This document shows, piece after piece, positions 1-9,017 of a stretch of 64,000 nucleotides of DNA. The number at the start of each line of letters is the position of its first letter. Position 1 is the stretch's first letter. The DNA is from Pseudoalteromonas gelatinilytica (GTDB taxonomy: Bacteria > Pseudomonadota > Gammaproteobacteria > Enterobacterales > Alteromonadaceae), in contig NZ_LRRU01000005.1 in assembly GCF_001641615.1 (NCBI RefSeq), positions 28,980 to 92,979 of the forward strand, given 5' to 3'. The translations under genes were made by a program, and so were the position numbers. The notes under the pieces are model-generated. The model ran no database searches. It had not been told where the DNA came from and worked only from the letters and a program-made list of their open reading frames with translations.

Positions 1-80
1 CCGGTAATTAAAAAGACCGGTGCAACAGCAGTTTGAATCACTTTTGCCATAGTAAGAATGTTGATTACTTCTGAATTCAT
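1..80 (-). CDS. DUF2721 family membrane protein, N-terminal part only
   Basis: Reading leftward from an ATG at 80, the frame stays open to the window edge and gives about 27 residues, beginning MNSEVINILTMAKVIQTAVA and continuing PVFLITG. The 'AKVIQTAVAPVFLITG' pattern is the start of the first membrane segment in DUF2721 proteins, small inner-membrane proteins of unknown function. Only the N terminus is in the window, so length and C-terminal features cannot be judged. It is divergent from the S8 peptidase at 328. The identification rests on a short but characteristic stretch. Confidence 0.7.
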   Translation of the reverse strand, partial: MNSEVINILTMAKVIQTAVAPVFLIT

Positions 81-327
81 TTAACCGTACTCTATTTATT
101 AAAACTCAATACATGATGTTCATTTACAAATGTTTACAACTCTAGCTTGCATGTTTAAACCTCAAAAAAACATATGCTTACAGCTGTTTTGTTGTTCGGT
201 TGCGTACTGAATGTAACGCTAATGTAACGGAAATGTTGTTCTTGTTTGGCTTTCCGTTTTATATTGGGACTGAAACGTAGTTTCAATCACTATTTAGACG
301 ATAACATAACATATCCCAGGGGAACCC
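81..327. promoter_or_regulatory. Divergent intergenic region with possible S8 peptidase promoter
   Basis: No gene is seen between the DUF2721 start and the S8 peptidase. A possible rightward promoter is TTGTTC at 236-241 with TATATT at 260-265 (18-bp spacing); the -35 match is weak. Just downstream, 271-285 holds a perfect inverted repeat, TGAAAC-gta-GTTTCA, placed where a repressor could act near the transcription start. The Shine-Dalgarno of the S8 gene is the AGGGGA stretch just before 328. The promoter assignment is inference. Confidence 0.35.
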
Positions 328-3300
328 ATGTCTAATAATCTAATAAAAAGAACTGCAGTTGCTTTGGCTGTAACCAGTGCAATGTGCGCTAGTGCACAAG
401 CTAATGACTTTTCTAAATATAATCTTGCCGGTAAAAAATTAATTAAATCGAGCGCCGTCACTAAAAAAGAACAGAAAGCTCATCGTGAAGCGACAAGCTG
501 GCTAGTAAAATTAAATGCTCCAGCAACAATTAATGCGAAAACAATGGGTGCAGATGTAGCATCGATTCAAGCGCAAGCAAAAGTAGCGCAAGCAAGCGTA
601 GAACAAGCTATTAATAGCATGGATTTACCAGTACAAGTTGTTGCTAAAACATCAACATTAGTAAGTTCAATCGTAGTGAATGGTAACAAGCAAGATGTTG
701 CTAAGTTACTATCGAATTCTCAAGTTGAGGGCATTTACCCAGTATACGATTATGAGTTGCATGTTGCTGACAGCGCTGACTATATTGAAGCAACGCCTTT
801 AGTTTCTAATGGTTTAGCAACAGGTGAAGGTGTTCGTGTTGCTGTACTTGATACAGGTATTGACTACACTCACACTGCTTTTGGCGGTGCGGGTACAGAT
901 GAAGCATATGCTGCAGCGATTGCTGACCCTGCTTCTGTAGATTGGCCACAAGGTAAGGTATTAGGCGGCTACGACTTTATTAATGATGATGCTGACCCTA
1001 TCGATGTGACAACTAACCACGGTACACACGTTTCTCACTCTGTGAACGGTATCGCGCCAAACGTAGATTTATTCGTTTACTCTGTGTGTAATAGTGGCTG
1101 TCCAGGTCTTGCGCAATTATTAGCACTTGAAAGCGCAATGGATCCGAATGGTGACGGTGATATGAGCGACCGTGTTGACGTTGTAAATATGTCACTAGGT
1201 GGTGATTACGGTGATATTGCCAACGATGCTGTAGGCTTATTCATCAACCAAGCGGTTAAGCTTGGCACAAACGTTGTTATCTCTGCTGGTAATGACGGTG
1301 CATACCCGTTCATCGTTGGTGGTCCAAGTACAACTGAAAACGCTCTTTCAGTAGGTGCAATGACTCACCCTACAGGTGAAGAATCAGTTGGTAGTGGTAC
1401 AGTTAATGGTGAAGAAGCGATTGTACAACCAGCCAGCTTCGGTCCACAAACCGCATTCAGTTACACCAGTGACAACCTTGAGCTAGTTTACCCTGACGCA
1501 AACCAAACAGCATGTGAAGCGTTTGCTGATGATGTTGATTTCACAGGTAAAGGCGTAATTCTTGACCGTGGTGCGTGTAACTTCAGTGCGAAAGTATATT
1601 ACGCACAAGAAAAAGGCGCAGTATTTGTTATTATCGCAAACAACACTGATGATGGTACGCCAGCACCTATGGGTGGTTCTGAGCCACTTGTTACTATTCC
1701 TTCAGTAGGCGTAACATTTGCAGCAGGTACGGCGCTTAAAGCGGGCGGTACATTTAATTTAACGGTTGAGCGTCTTGTTATGTCTGGTGCGATTGCAGAC
1801 TTCACATCGCGTGGTCCTTCAATGGGCGGTCTGTTAAAACCAGAAATTACTGCACCAGGTGTTAACATCATGACTGCTCATCCAGGTCTTGGTGATGGCC
1901 TTACAGGCGCAACGGGTACATCATTCTCTGGTCCTATCACAGCAGGTGCGGTGAGCTTATTGAAAGAAGCGCTACCAGAGCGTAACGCGTTTGAAATCAA
2001 AGCGACGTTAATGAACACTGCAAACCTAAATGTGACTATGGAGCCATTAGCAATCAACCCTGATGCTGAGCTTGCACCAATTAGTTACATCGGTGCGGGT
2101 CTTGTTGATGTAAACAAAGCGGCTAACTTACCAGTTGCAGCGTGGGCTGCAGATACTAAACAAGCAGCACTTTCGTTTGGTTTAGTGAATGCATCAGAAA
2201 CCGTTGAGCTAACTAAAACAGTTCAAGTTAAGAACTTCTCTAACGAAGATAAAGTGTACACGCTTTCTCTTGAACAACGTTATGCAGATGATGTTGAGCG
2301 TGGTTCATTCGCTCTTGATTACCCAGAGTCAATCACAGTGCCTGCAGGTCAAACAATGTCATTCGACGTAACTGCGACAATTGATCCTGCAACGTTACCA
2401 GAGTGGACATTAACGGATGACAATATCGGCTCACAAGATGCAACGGCTGATTTAACTAACCTAGAACTTGATGGTGCGTTAATCTTCTCTGAAGGTAGTG
2501 ATGAAGCATTCCACCTTGTTTATCACGTATTACCAAAAGCAAATGCAGCAATGAGCTTCATGCCTGTGGTAACAGATAATGGTGTTGCACATGAAGTGAC
2601 AAATACAGGTGCTGTAGCACTTGAGCCAGTGTTCGCGCCAACAGTAATGACTGATGATGTTGATGAAGACCAACGCTTTGACTTAGTGGGTGCGTCAATC
2701 GAAACGTTTGCTGTATCAACTGAAATCTGTGAAAGCGGTTTTGTGACATTAACGACGCTTGTTCTAAATGAAGGTATTACACACTCTTATGTGGGTGGCT
2801 TCATGGCTGACTTCGATATGGACCAAGATGGCGAATACGATGTAACGGTACAAAATGGTAAGTTAGAATGGTTCTACGATGTTGAGCCAGGCACAGCAAT
2901 TACCTTTACACACGGTTACGGTAGCGCGTCTGGTTTCTTAGACAATGTTTACCAAATCATCGGTAATAACCACCTGACAATGCAAAGCTGTATTGAAGCA
3001 TTTGGTCTAACTGCTGAAGATATGGGTAAAGCGAGTGCAAGCATTCGTTTCCGTACAGAAGAAGAAACATGGACGCCAATTGCATCAGGTGAAGGTGATG
3101 TTGCAATGGGTACTTACACATTCACTGATGCATCAAGCGATGTATATGCAATGCTTGTTGATGACGCTGGTGAAGTGGTTAGTTCAATTGAACCAGGTGC
3201 TTCAGCGACATTATACAATGCAGGTGAAGATTTCATGATCCTTTCAGACTCAGGTTCTAAAGCATATGCTGCAACACCTGAATCTGATTCAAACACTCCA

Positions 3301-3726
3301 CCAGTTGTTGCTGATGCTGAGTTCTCAGTAAATGAAAATGCAGAAAACGGTACGGTAATTGGTACCTTAGAAGCAACTTACGGTGCTGACTTAGCAAGCC
3401 CTGTAACTGAGTTTATCGTAATTAGCTCAACGTCAACGGCTGTGTCAGTAACATCTTCAGGTGATGTTGTAGTTATGAATCAAGACGTACTTGATTATGA
3501 CGCTGGTTTAACATCAATTGAGCTTGAAGTTGTTGCAACTGACAGATCAGGTAATGTTTCAGAGTCTGCGATGGTAACTGTTACAGTTAACAACCTAGCT
3601 GATGAAGCATCTGAGCAACCAGTTGTAGTTGAAGAGCCGAAGAAGAAATCTTCTTCAGGTTCACTAGCATGGTTAACATTACTTGCTGCACCGTTCGCAT
3701 TTATGCGTCGTCGTAAGCAAAAGTAA
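328..3726 (+). CDS. Secreted S8 family serine peptidase (subtilase) with PA, cadherin-like and sorting-tail domains
   Basis: Predicted extracellular subtilisin-type protease of 1132 residues. In order: Sec signal peptide (about residues 1-25, ending AQA); an I9-like inhibitor propeptide (about 55-145); and the peptidase domain with catalytic Asp175 (VLDTGID), His231 (NHGTHV) and Ser532 (GTSFSGP). A protease-associated (PA) domain is inserted at about 385-480 before the Ser. Long beta-rich regions follow, with a cadherin-like repeat at about 990-1090. The C terminus is Ser/Gly-rich, then a hydrophobic helix, then an Arg/Lys cluster (RRRK), like the GlyGly-CTERM tails processed by rhombosortase and linked to type II secretion. 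A strong terminator follows. It is followed by a second peptidase gene, so this edge is rich in protein-degrading enzymes. The family is certain; substrate is unknown. Confidence 0.93.
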   Translation: MSNNLIKRTAVALAVTSAMCASAQANDFSKYNLAGKKLIKSSAVTKKEQKAHREATSWLVKLNAPATINAKTMGADVASIQAQAKVAQASVEQAINSMDLPVQVVAKTSTLVSSIVVNGNKQDVAKLLSNSQVEGIYPVYDYELHVADSADYIEATPLVSNGLATGEGVRVAVLDTGIDYTHTAFGGAGTDEAYAAAIADPASVDWPQGKVLGGYDFINDDADPIDVTTNHGTHVSHSVNGIAPNVDLFVYSVCNSGCPGLAQLLALESAMDPNGDGDMSDRVDVVNMSLGGDYGDIANDAVGLFINQAVKLGTNVVISAGNDGAYPFIVGGPSTTENALSVGAMTHPTGEESVGSGTVNGEEAIVQPASFGPQTAFSYTSDNLELVYPDANQTACEAFADDVDFTGKGVILDRGACNFSAKVYYAQEKGAVFVIIANNTDDGTPAPMGGSEPLVTIPSVGVTFAAGTALKAGGTFNLTVERLVMSGAIADFTSRGPSMGGLLKPEITAPGVNIMTAHPGLGDGLTGATGTSFSGPITAGAVSLLKEALPERNAFEIKATLMNTANLNVTMEPLAINPDAELAPISYIGAGLVDVNKAANLPVAAWAADTKQAALSFGLVNASETVELTKTVQVKNFSNEDKVYTLSLEQRYADDVERGSFALDYPESITVPAGQTMSFDVTATIDPATLPEWTLTDDNIGSQDATADLTNLELDGALIFSEGSDEAFHLVYHVLPKANAAMSFMPVVTDNGVAHEVTNTGAVALEPVFAPTVMTDDVDEDQRFDLVGASIETFAVSTEICESGFVTLTTLVLNEGITHSYVGGFMADFDMDQDGEYDVTVQNGKLEWFYDVEPGTAITFTHGYGSASGFLDNVYQIIGNNHLTMQSCIEAFGLTAEDMGKASASIRFRTEEETWTPIASGEGDVAMGTYTFTDASSDVYAMLVDDAGEVVSSIEPGASATLYNAGEDFMILSDSGSKAYAATPESDSNTPPVVADAEFSVNENAENGTVIGTLEATYGADLASPVTEFIVISSTSTAVSVTSSGDVVVMNQDVLDYDAGLTSIELEVVATDRSGNVSESAMVTVTVNNLADEASEQPVVVEEPKKKSSSGSLAWLTLLAAPFAFMRRRKQK

Positions 3727-3746
3727 TTACTTGATAAGTAATTGAT

Positions 3747-3772
3747 AAAAGGGAGCTTCGGCTCCCTTTTTA
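3747..3772 (+). terminator. Rho-independent terminator after the S8 peptidase
   Basis: A perfect 6-bp stem GGGAGC (3751-3756), TTCG tetraloop and GCTCCC (3761-3766) is followed by a T run, 21 bases after the stop codon at 3726. The UUCG loop is a particularly stable form. Confidence 0.92.
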
Positions 3773-3856
3773 CATTGCTTCACAAAGGCTACTTATATAT
3801 TGCAGTTTTTTTACTTATATTGGAGACGGAATAATAAAAACGAACACAGGAATCCC

Positions 3857-6022
3857 ATGAAAGTTGGCCATTCACTTTGCCTTGCGGCACTCTCTTTAGC
3901 TGTTCTATCAGCGTGTAATAAAGTCCCAGATAATAAAGAACAAGCTGTTATTACAGAGCAAGTTCAGATTGCAGCACCCGTCGCCAAAAAAATACCTCAT
4001 GAAATGACCATTCATGGTGACACACGTATCGATAACTACTATTGGATGCGTGATGATGAACGCAAAGATGCCGCTGTTATTGCTCATTTGAATGCTGAAA
4101 ATGCGTATGTTGAAAGTAAACTGGCACATACTCAAACGCTACAAAACACCCTATTCGAAGAGCTTAAAGGGCGTATTGAGAAAGATGACGATACCGTACC
4201 GACAAAAAAAGGGGAATATTACTACTTCTCACAAACGCGCGGTGATGACGAATACCCGGTTTATGTACGCAGCAAAGATAGCCTAGGAGAAGATAAGCAG
4301 GTTATTTTAAATGTGAATGAGCTTGCTAAAAATCATGACTATTTTGCCGTAACCGGTTTAGCTGTGAGCCCAAATGGCAATTTGCTTGCTTATGGTGAAG
4401 ATACCGTGAGTCGCCGTATTTACACAATTAAAGTAAAAGATTTAACCACAGGTAAAATGCTCACAGAAAGCCTTGAAGGCACAGAAGGTGATGTCGTGTG
4501 GGCGAATGACAACAAAACCTTTTACTACATCAAAAAAGACCTACAAACGCTGTTAGGCTACCAAGTATATCGCCATACGCTAGGCACCCCGCAAGCTGAC
4601 GATGAACTCGTTTACGAAGAGGAAAACACTAGTTATTACACCGGTATTTACAAGAGCAAAGACCAACAAGAGATCTATATTAGTCATGGTAGCACCAGTG
4701 CATCTGGCGTCTCGGTTATTGATGCTAATGATGTCAAAGCAATGCCAAAACGTTTTATTGAACGCGAAGCAGGGCTTGAATATGACATCAAAAAGTTAGG
4801 CGATTGGTATTACATTGTTACTAATTTAAATGCAGTTAACTTTCAACTTATGAAAGTGCACCGCGATAAAGCGCATGATAAAGCGCAATGGCAAACGCTA
4901 ATTGCTGGTCGTGATAACGTAAAGCTTGAAGGCATCGAGTTATTTAACAATCATTTGGTATACGAAGAGCGAGAAATGGGGCAAACCCGTATCACTATTC
5001 GTGACCTTCGTAACCAACAAGAGCAAGTCGTAGCGTTTAATGACCCAACTTATATGGTCTTTAGTTATGGTAATGGTGAGTTAGATAACCCTAACTTACG
5101 TGTTTACTATTCAAGTATGACGACGCCAGGCAGCAGCTACGATATCAACCTAGAAAGTGGCGAAAAAACCCTGCTTAAACAGCGTAAAGTGTTAGGTGAT
5201 TTTAATCCTGACAATTATGCCTCTGAGCGAGTTTACGTGACCACCCGAGATGGTGTCGATGTTCCTGTGAGCCTTGTTTATCGTAAAGACAAGTTCAAAA
5301 AAGACGGCTCGAATCCGCTTATGCAATATGGTTATGGTTCGTATGGTGCGACCATGGATCCGAGCTTTTCTAGCTCTCGATTAAGCTTACTTGATCGTGG
5401 TTTTGTGTTTGCGATTGCGCATATCCGTGGCTCACAAATGCTGGGTCGTCCTTGGTACGAAGACGGCAAGTTGCTGAAAAAACAAAACACCTTTAATGAC
5501 TTTGTTGATGTGACTAAATCATTAGCAGCTCAAAAGTATGGTGATAAGGATAATATCTTTGCCATGGGTGGCAGTGCAGGTGGCTTACTAATGGGGGCTG
5601 TTGTGAATCAAGCGCCTGATCTTTATAAAGGGGTGATTGCAGCAGTGCCTTTTGTTGATGTAGTCACGACCATGTTAGATGCCAGCTTACCACTGACAAC
5701 GAATGAGTATGACGAGTGGGGCAACCCGAATGATAAAGTCTATTACGATTACATGCTGTCATATTCGCCGTATGACCAAGTTAAGAAGCAGGCTTACCCA
5801 AATATGTTAGTCACCACCGGCTTACACGACTCTCAAGTTCAGTATTTTGAGCCTGCAAAATGGGTTGCTAAGCTACGTGAATATAAAACCGATGATAACT
5901 TGCTGCTGTTCAAAACCGACATGGAAGCAGGGCACGGTGGTGCTTCTGGGCGCTTTAAAAGCTTGCAAGATACCGCTTTATATTACGCCTTTATGCTCGA
6001 TTTAGCGGGTATCGAAAAATAA
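3857..6022 (+). CDS. S9A prolyl oligopeptidase, oligopeptidase B-like lipoprotein
   Basis: Serine peptidase of the prolyl oligopeptidase clan, most like oligopeptidase B (PtrB), which cleaves short peptides after basic residues. The open frame extends to an ATG at 3800, but I place the start at 3857: an AGG-type ribosome site precedes it and the product then begins with a lipoprotein signal peptide ending in the lipobox LSAC, giving 721 residues. A beta-propeller region fills the first half and the alpha/beta hydrolase domain the second, with nucleophile Ser573 in GGSAGG, the family-typical block around 'LPLTTNEYDEWGNP', and a C-terminal His in EAGHGG. Lipid anchoring suggests a periplasmic or outer-membrane location, unlike cytoplasmic E. 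coli PtrB. No regulator is linked. Confidence 0.9.
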   Translation: MKVGHSLCLAALSLAVLSACNKVPDNKEQAVITEQVQIAAPVAKKIPHEMTIHGDTRIDNYYWMRDDERKDAAVIAHLNAENAYVESKLAHTQTLQNTLFEELKGRIEKDDDTVPTKKGEYYYFSQTRGDDEYPVYVRSKDSLGEDKQVILNVNELAKNHDYFAVTGLAVSPNGNLLAYGEDTVSRRIYTIKVKDLTTGKMLTESLEGTEGDVVWANDNKTFYYIKKDLQTLLGYQVYRHTLGTPQADDELVYEEENTSYYTGIYKSKDQQEIYISHGSTSASGVSVIDANDVKAMPKRFIEREAGLEYDIKKLGDWYYIVTNLNAVNFQLMKVHRDKAHDKAQWQTLIAGRDNVKLEGIELFNNHLVYEEREMGQTRITIRDLRNQQEQVVAFNDPTYMVFSYGNGELDNPNLRVYYSSMTTPGSSYDINLESGEKTLLKQRKVLGDFNPDNYASERVYVTTRDGVDVPVSLVYRKDKFKKDGSNPLMQYGYGSYGATMDPSFSSSRLSLLDRGFVFAIAHIRGSQMLGRPWYEDGKLLKKQNTFNDFVDVTKSLAAQKYGDKDNIFAMGGSAGGLLMGAVVNQAPDLYKGVIAAVPFVDVVTTMLDASLPLTTNEYDEWGNPNDKVYYDYMLSYSPYDQVKKQAYPNMLVTTGLHDSQVQYFEPAKWVAKLREYKTDDNLLLFKTDMEAGHGGASGRFKSLQDTALYYAFMLDLAGIEK

Positions 6023-6030
6023 TAACAACA

Positions 6031-6058
6031 CAGGCATCCGTGATTAAGCGGATGCCTG
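6031..6058. other. Perfect 10-bp hairpin at a convergent gene end
   Basis: CAGGCATCCG (6031-6040) and its exact complement CGGATGCCTG (6049-6058) flank an 8-base loop. The loop contains the TAA stop of the leftward kinase and the right arm encodes its last residues. There is no T run on either side, so it is at best a weak terminator; it may act as a transcript-end stabiliser between the two convergent genes. Confidence 0.6.
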
Positions 6059-7519
6059 CATTGCTAAATTAAAACGAAATTCACTGCCTTTTCCTAGGGT
6101 ACTTTTTACGTTTATTTCACTATCCATTAGGGTGAGCAGTTGCTTGCAAATAGCAAGTCCCAAGCCTGTTGAGCCTCGTTTTATACTATTACGTGCTTGA
6201 TAATGAGGTTCGAAAATCGCATTGAGTTCATCCTCATGAATACCAACCCCGGTATCAGACACTGCCACGTATAACTGATCACTTTGCTGGCTAACTTTAA
6301 CGGCTATTTCACCGCCATTTGGGGTGTGCCGAATGGCATTTTCGATTAAGTTTGTAAGCACCCGCTCTAATTTTGCAATATCTGCTGTCACGGTAAAATC
6401 GCAAATTTCGGGAATAACCTTGAGCGAAATACCTGCTGATTGCGCTGTTAGAGCAAGCTTTGCCACACAATCATAAATCAACTCGCCCAAATTAAAGGTC
6501 TCGGATTGTATTTTCACTTGGCCGCACTCTAAATTAGCCAGCTCAAAAATTTGTTCAATCAGCTGTTTTAGTTGCTGGCAGTTATCCATTGCAAGGTTGA
6601 GATAATGACGTTGCTCAGGCTCGTTTAAGTGGCTATCCGGTTTATTGATCACCTCCAAAAAGCCGTGCAGTGAAGAGAGTGGCGTACGTAAATCGTGTGA
6701 TAAATGAGTGAGCAACTCACGGCGTTGTCTATCAGCGTGCTGTAATGACTGAAATTGCTCATCAATACGCGCCAGCATGGCATTGACGCCTTTGCTTAAA
6801 TTGCCAATTTCATCATCAGCTGTATAGCTAGAGTCCAATGACATTTTGGTTAGGCTGTAGTTAGCCGCTTCTATTTTATTAAGCTCTTTATTGAGTTTTT
6901 TGAGCGGTAAGGTGAAAAACCGAAATAACAGCAACATCGCAATAAAGAGCGCAACTAAGGCGGCTATAAACCACATTGCGGCTAGCCAAAGGTTATCATT
7001 GGCTTTAATGTTTTTAAGGGTTGTATCGTAAGCTTGCCCGCCAATTATCACGTACAAATAGCCTTGCAGTTGTTGCTGATTATAAACTGGTGCGGTCGAA
7101 AAAATTTTTACGCCATCGTTGCTACGTGGATCGTCACCATAAATTGGCGTGGCAGTGGGGTTGTCGAGCAGCTGCTGTATCGGGCTTAAGTTTATTTGTT
7201 GCCTCACGACTTGCCCCGGTTTGGCGGAATAAGTCAGTAAATGACCTTCTGGATCTACAAAATAAAATTCAAATGCCGGACCAAGTATCATCAGCGTGTG
7301 AAATAAGTTTTCTAGTGCCTTATAGTCATACACACCTTGCTGGATCAGTGGGTTATCATGCACTAAATGTTCGGCTAATTGGAGGTGCAAATTTTGCTGA
7401 GCATGGTGTACCGAGCTTTGCTCTAATTGCTTACTCCAATTTAAAACAAGTGCGCACAACAGGCTAAAAATAATCACTAATGACCAAGCGAGTTTTTGAT
7501 AAAGCGTCATTGATTTCAT
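6044..7519 (-). CDS. Sensor histidine kinase (HAMP/HisKA/HATPase), partner of the regulator at 7519-8244
   Basis: Inner-membrane two-component sensor of 491 residues. Membrane segments at about 8-28 and 176-201 enclose a periplasmic sensor domain of about 145 residues. A HAMP linker (about 202-255), HisKA domain with phosphoacceptor His275 (LSHDLRTP), N box with Asn394, DTGVGI (422-427) and a G2-type GSTGLGL box (449-455) follow. It is the last gene of a leftward unit; its ATG overlaps the TAA of the response regulator by one base (TAATG), so the two are translationally coupled and are a cognate pair. The periplasmic domain has no motif I recognise. The two spondin-domain genes upstream in the same unit are candidates for ligand, partner or regulated output. 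Confidence 0.92.
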   Translation of the reverse strand: MKSMTLYQKLAWSLVIIFSLLCALVLNWSKQLEQSSVHHAQQNLHLQLAEHLVHDNPLIQQGVYDYKALENLFHTLMILGPAFEFYFVDPEGHLLTYSAKPGQVVRQQINLSPIQQLLDNPTATPIYGDDPRSNDGVKIFSTAPVYNQQQLQGYLYVIIGGQAYDTTLKNIKANDNLWLAAMWFIAALVALFIAMLLLFRFFTLPLKKLNKELNKIEAANYSLTKMSLDSSYTADDEIGNLSKGVNAMLARIDEQFQSLQHADRQRRELLTHLSHDLRTPLSSLHGFLEVINKPDSHLNEPEQRHYLNLAMDNCQQLKQLIEQIFELANLECGQVKIQSETFNLGELIYDCVAKLALTAQSAGISLKVIPEICDFTVTADIAKLERVLTNLIENAIRHTPNGGEIAVKVSQQSDQLYVAVSDTGVGIHEDELNAIFEPHYQARNSIKRGSTGLGLAICKQLLTLMDSEINVKSTLGKGSEFRFNLAMQASA

Positions 7520-8244
7520 TAGTTTGCACTCAATTGACCGGGGTTTAATTTATAGCCTACACCCCAAACTGTTTCGATAAAATTGGCTGAGTGATGTTGC
7601 TCAAACTTACTGCGTAAACGGTTTATATGGGAATTAACCGTATGCTCGTAGCCGCTGTGTTGATAGCCCCATACTTGGTCTAGTAGCTGCTGGCGGCTAA
7701 AAACATGGTTTGGGTGTTTGGCAAAGTAGACCAGTAAATCAAATTCGGTGGCGGTTAAGTTAATTACTTGGTCAGCTAAAAATGCTTGGTGGCTGGCAAA
7801 TTCAATGTGTAGCTCTCCAAGTTGAATTGCCGCTTGAGCGCTATCTTCATGGTGTGATTGAGCTGCTATAAGTTGTGACCTATGCCGTAATTGTGTTTTT
7901 ATTCGTGCTTGTAACTCTCTAGCGAAGAACGGCTTGCAAATGTAATCATCAGCGCCCATTTCCAGACCAATCACTCTGTCCATATCGCTACTGAGTGCGG
8001 TCAGTAAAATAACGGCAATACTTGGGTAGTGCTCTTTAATTTTGCGACATAAGCTCAAGCCATCCATTTGTGGCAGGTTAATATCAAGCAGTACTAAGCC
8101 ATAACTTGAGCTGGCAAGCTTCTTTATTGCAGTTTCTGCGCTCGAGGCTTCATCAATATGTAAGTTTAGGCAGTGCAATTGTGTGCTAATAAGTTGGCGG
8201 ATTGCTCTATCATCTTCGACGATTAATAATTTTTCTTGGCGCAT
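7519..8244 (-). CDS. OmpR/PhoB-family response regulator
   Basis: DNA-binding response regulator of 241 residues. The receiver domain has the acidic pair at 11-12 (VEDD), phosphorylatable Asp54 (LLDINLP), the switch Thr near 82 and conserved Lys104 (CKPF). The C-terminal winged-helix domain (about 140-235) is of OmpR type, ending in the usual GVGYKL block. It is co-transcribed with the kinase downstream (one-base overlap) and with two spondin-domain genes upstream (59-base gap). OmpR-family regulators bind tandem repeats about 11 bp apart, and such repeats lie upstream of the unit at 9776-9805, which suggests that it controls its own operon. The target genes are inferred, not shown. Confidence 0.93.
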   Translation of the reverse strand: MRQEKLLIVEDDRAIRQLISTQLHCLNLHIDEASSAETAIKKLASSSYGLVLLDINLPQMDGLSLCRKIKEHYPSIAVILLTALSSDMDRVIGLEMGADDYICKPFFARELQARIKTQLRHRSQLIAAQSHHEDSAQAAIQLGELHIEFASHQAFLADQVINLTATEFDLLVYFAKHPNHVFSRQQLLDQVWGYQHSGYEHTVNSHINRLRSKFEQHHSANFIETVWGVGYKLNPGQLSAN

Positions 8245-8303
8245 GGCTCACTCCAAATCACAGAGGCACATCCTTATGACCTTCTGTGTAAGGAGTGCGA
8301 TTA

Positions 8304-9008
8304 TTATTGCGTCCGCGTTATCGTGATCCGAGCAACCGGGTTATCAAACTTATGCTGGCTGGTGAGCACTGAGTTTGTCAGGCCATCATCTTGACTAACC
8401 ACACCTGGGTGCATTGCAACACGGTTAATATCGTCACGCATTTCGTTGTAGCCTTCGCCTGAGTCGGCAGGGCCTGGGATCGTGCCTTGTGCTTCAGAGT
8501 TAGCCTCTGTGCCTGCATCATAGGCAAAACTAGTGCGAGACAGTGACTCATTAACCGCTAACGAAGACACGTCTATTGCATTAAGACCGGTAAACGCGTC
8601 ATTTGTATTCACCAACATGGTCGCTAAGCTGATTTTTAATGAATCAAGCTGCTCAGTACTCAGCATTAAAGTGACTTGCTCACCTGGAGGGAGTGGACTC
8701 TCAGCTGAGCTTGAGGCCATAGCAAAATCAGTTGCTAATAATTCACTGTTATCTCCTCCTTCAGCCATTAATTCGAGCGCAGCAGAAGCTGGTTCACCTA
8801 TTTGCCAAAGCATACCCTCAGAGTGAGCAATGGCTGCAATCGGTGACAATGGTTGGGCATTGGTTAAATTCGTAACTTGTACTGTAAATTCATAGCTCAT
8901 AACGGGCATTACAGGATCTGTTACTTCCACCTCGTTATTATCTGAATCCCCACAGGCCGCAAGGCTGGCACTCAATGCGAGGATAATTAAGCTTTTTGAA
9001 AAGCGCAT
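8304..9008 (-). CDS. Spondin-domain lipoprotein
   Basis: Predicted lipoprotein of 234 residues: signal peptide ending SLAAC, then an acidic linker and a spondin_N-like domain, with an early 'VTNLTNAQPLSPI' strand and later 'AYDAGTEANSE'. These blocks match the gene just upstream (VNLTQGLHFTPI-like strand; AYDAGTEANDE), so the two are paralogues. A perfect AGGAGG ribosome site lies five bases before the ATG and only nine bases separate the genes, so they form one unit. In animals, spondin domains occur in matrix adhesion proteins; bacterial members are uncharacterised. The lipid anchor versus the soluble secreted form of the paralogue suggests one surface-bound and one released version. Function is unknown. 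Confidence 0.85.
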   Translation of the reverse strand: MRFSKSLIILALSASLAACGDSDNNEVEVTDPVMPVMSYEFTVQVTNLTNAQPLSPIAAIAHSEGMLWQIGEPASAALELMAEGGDNSELLATDFAMASSSAESPLPPGEQVTLMLSTEQLDSLKISLATMLVNTNDAFTGLNAIDVSSLAVNESLSRTSFAYDAGTEANSEAQGTIPGPADSGEGYNEMRDDINRVAMHPGVVSQDDGLTNSVLTSQHKFDNPVARITITRTQ

Positions 9009-9017
9009 AATAACCTC

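Noticed and set aside
7021..7467. Open frame of 148 residues on the + strand inside the sensor kinase
   Set aside because: It is antisense to the well-supported kinase, has no domain pattern or ribosome site, and its composition fits a shadow frame.
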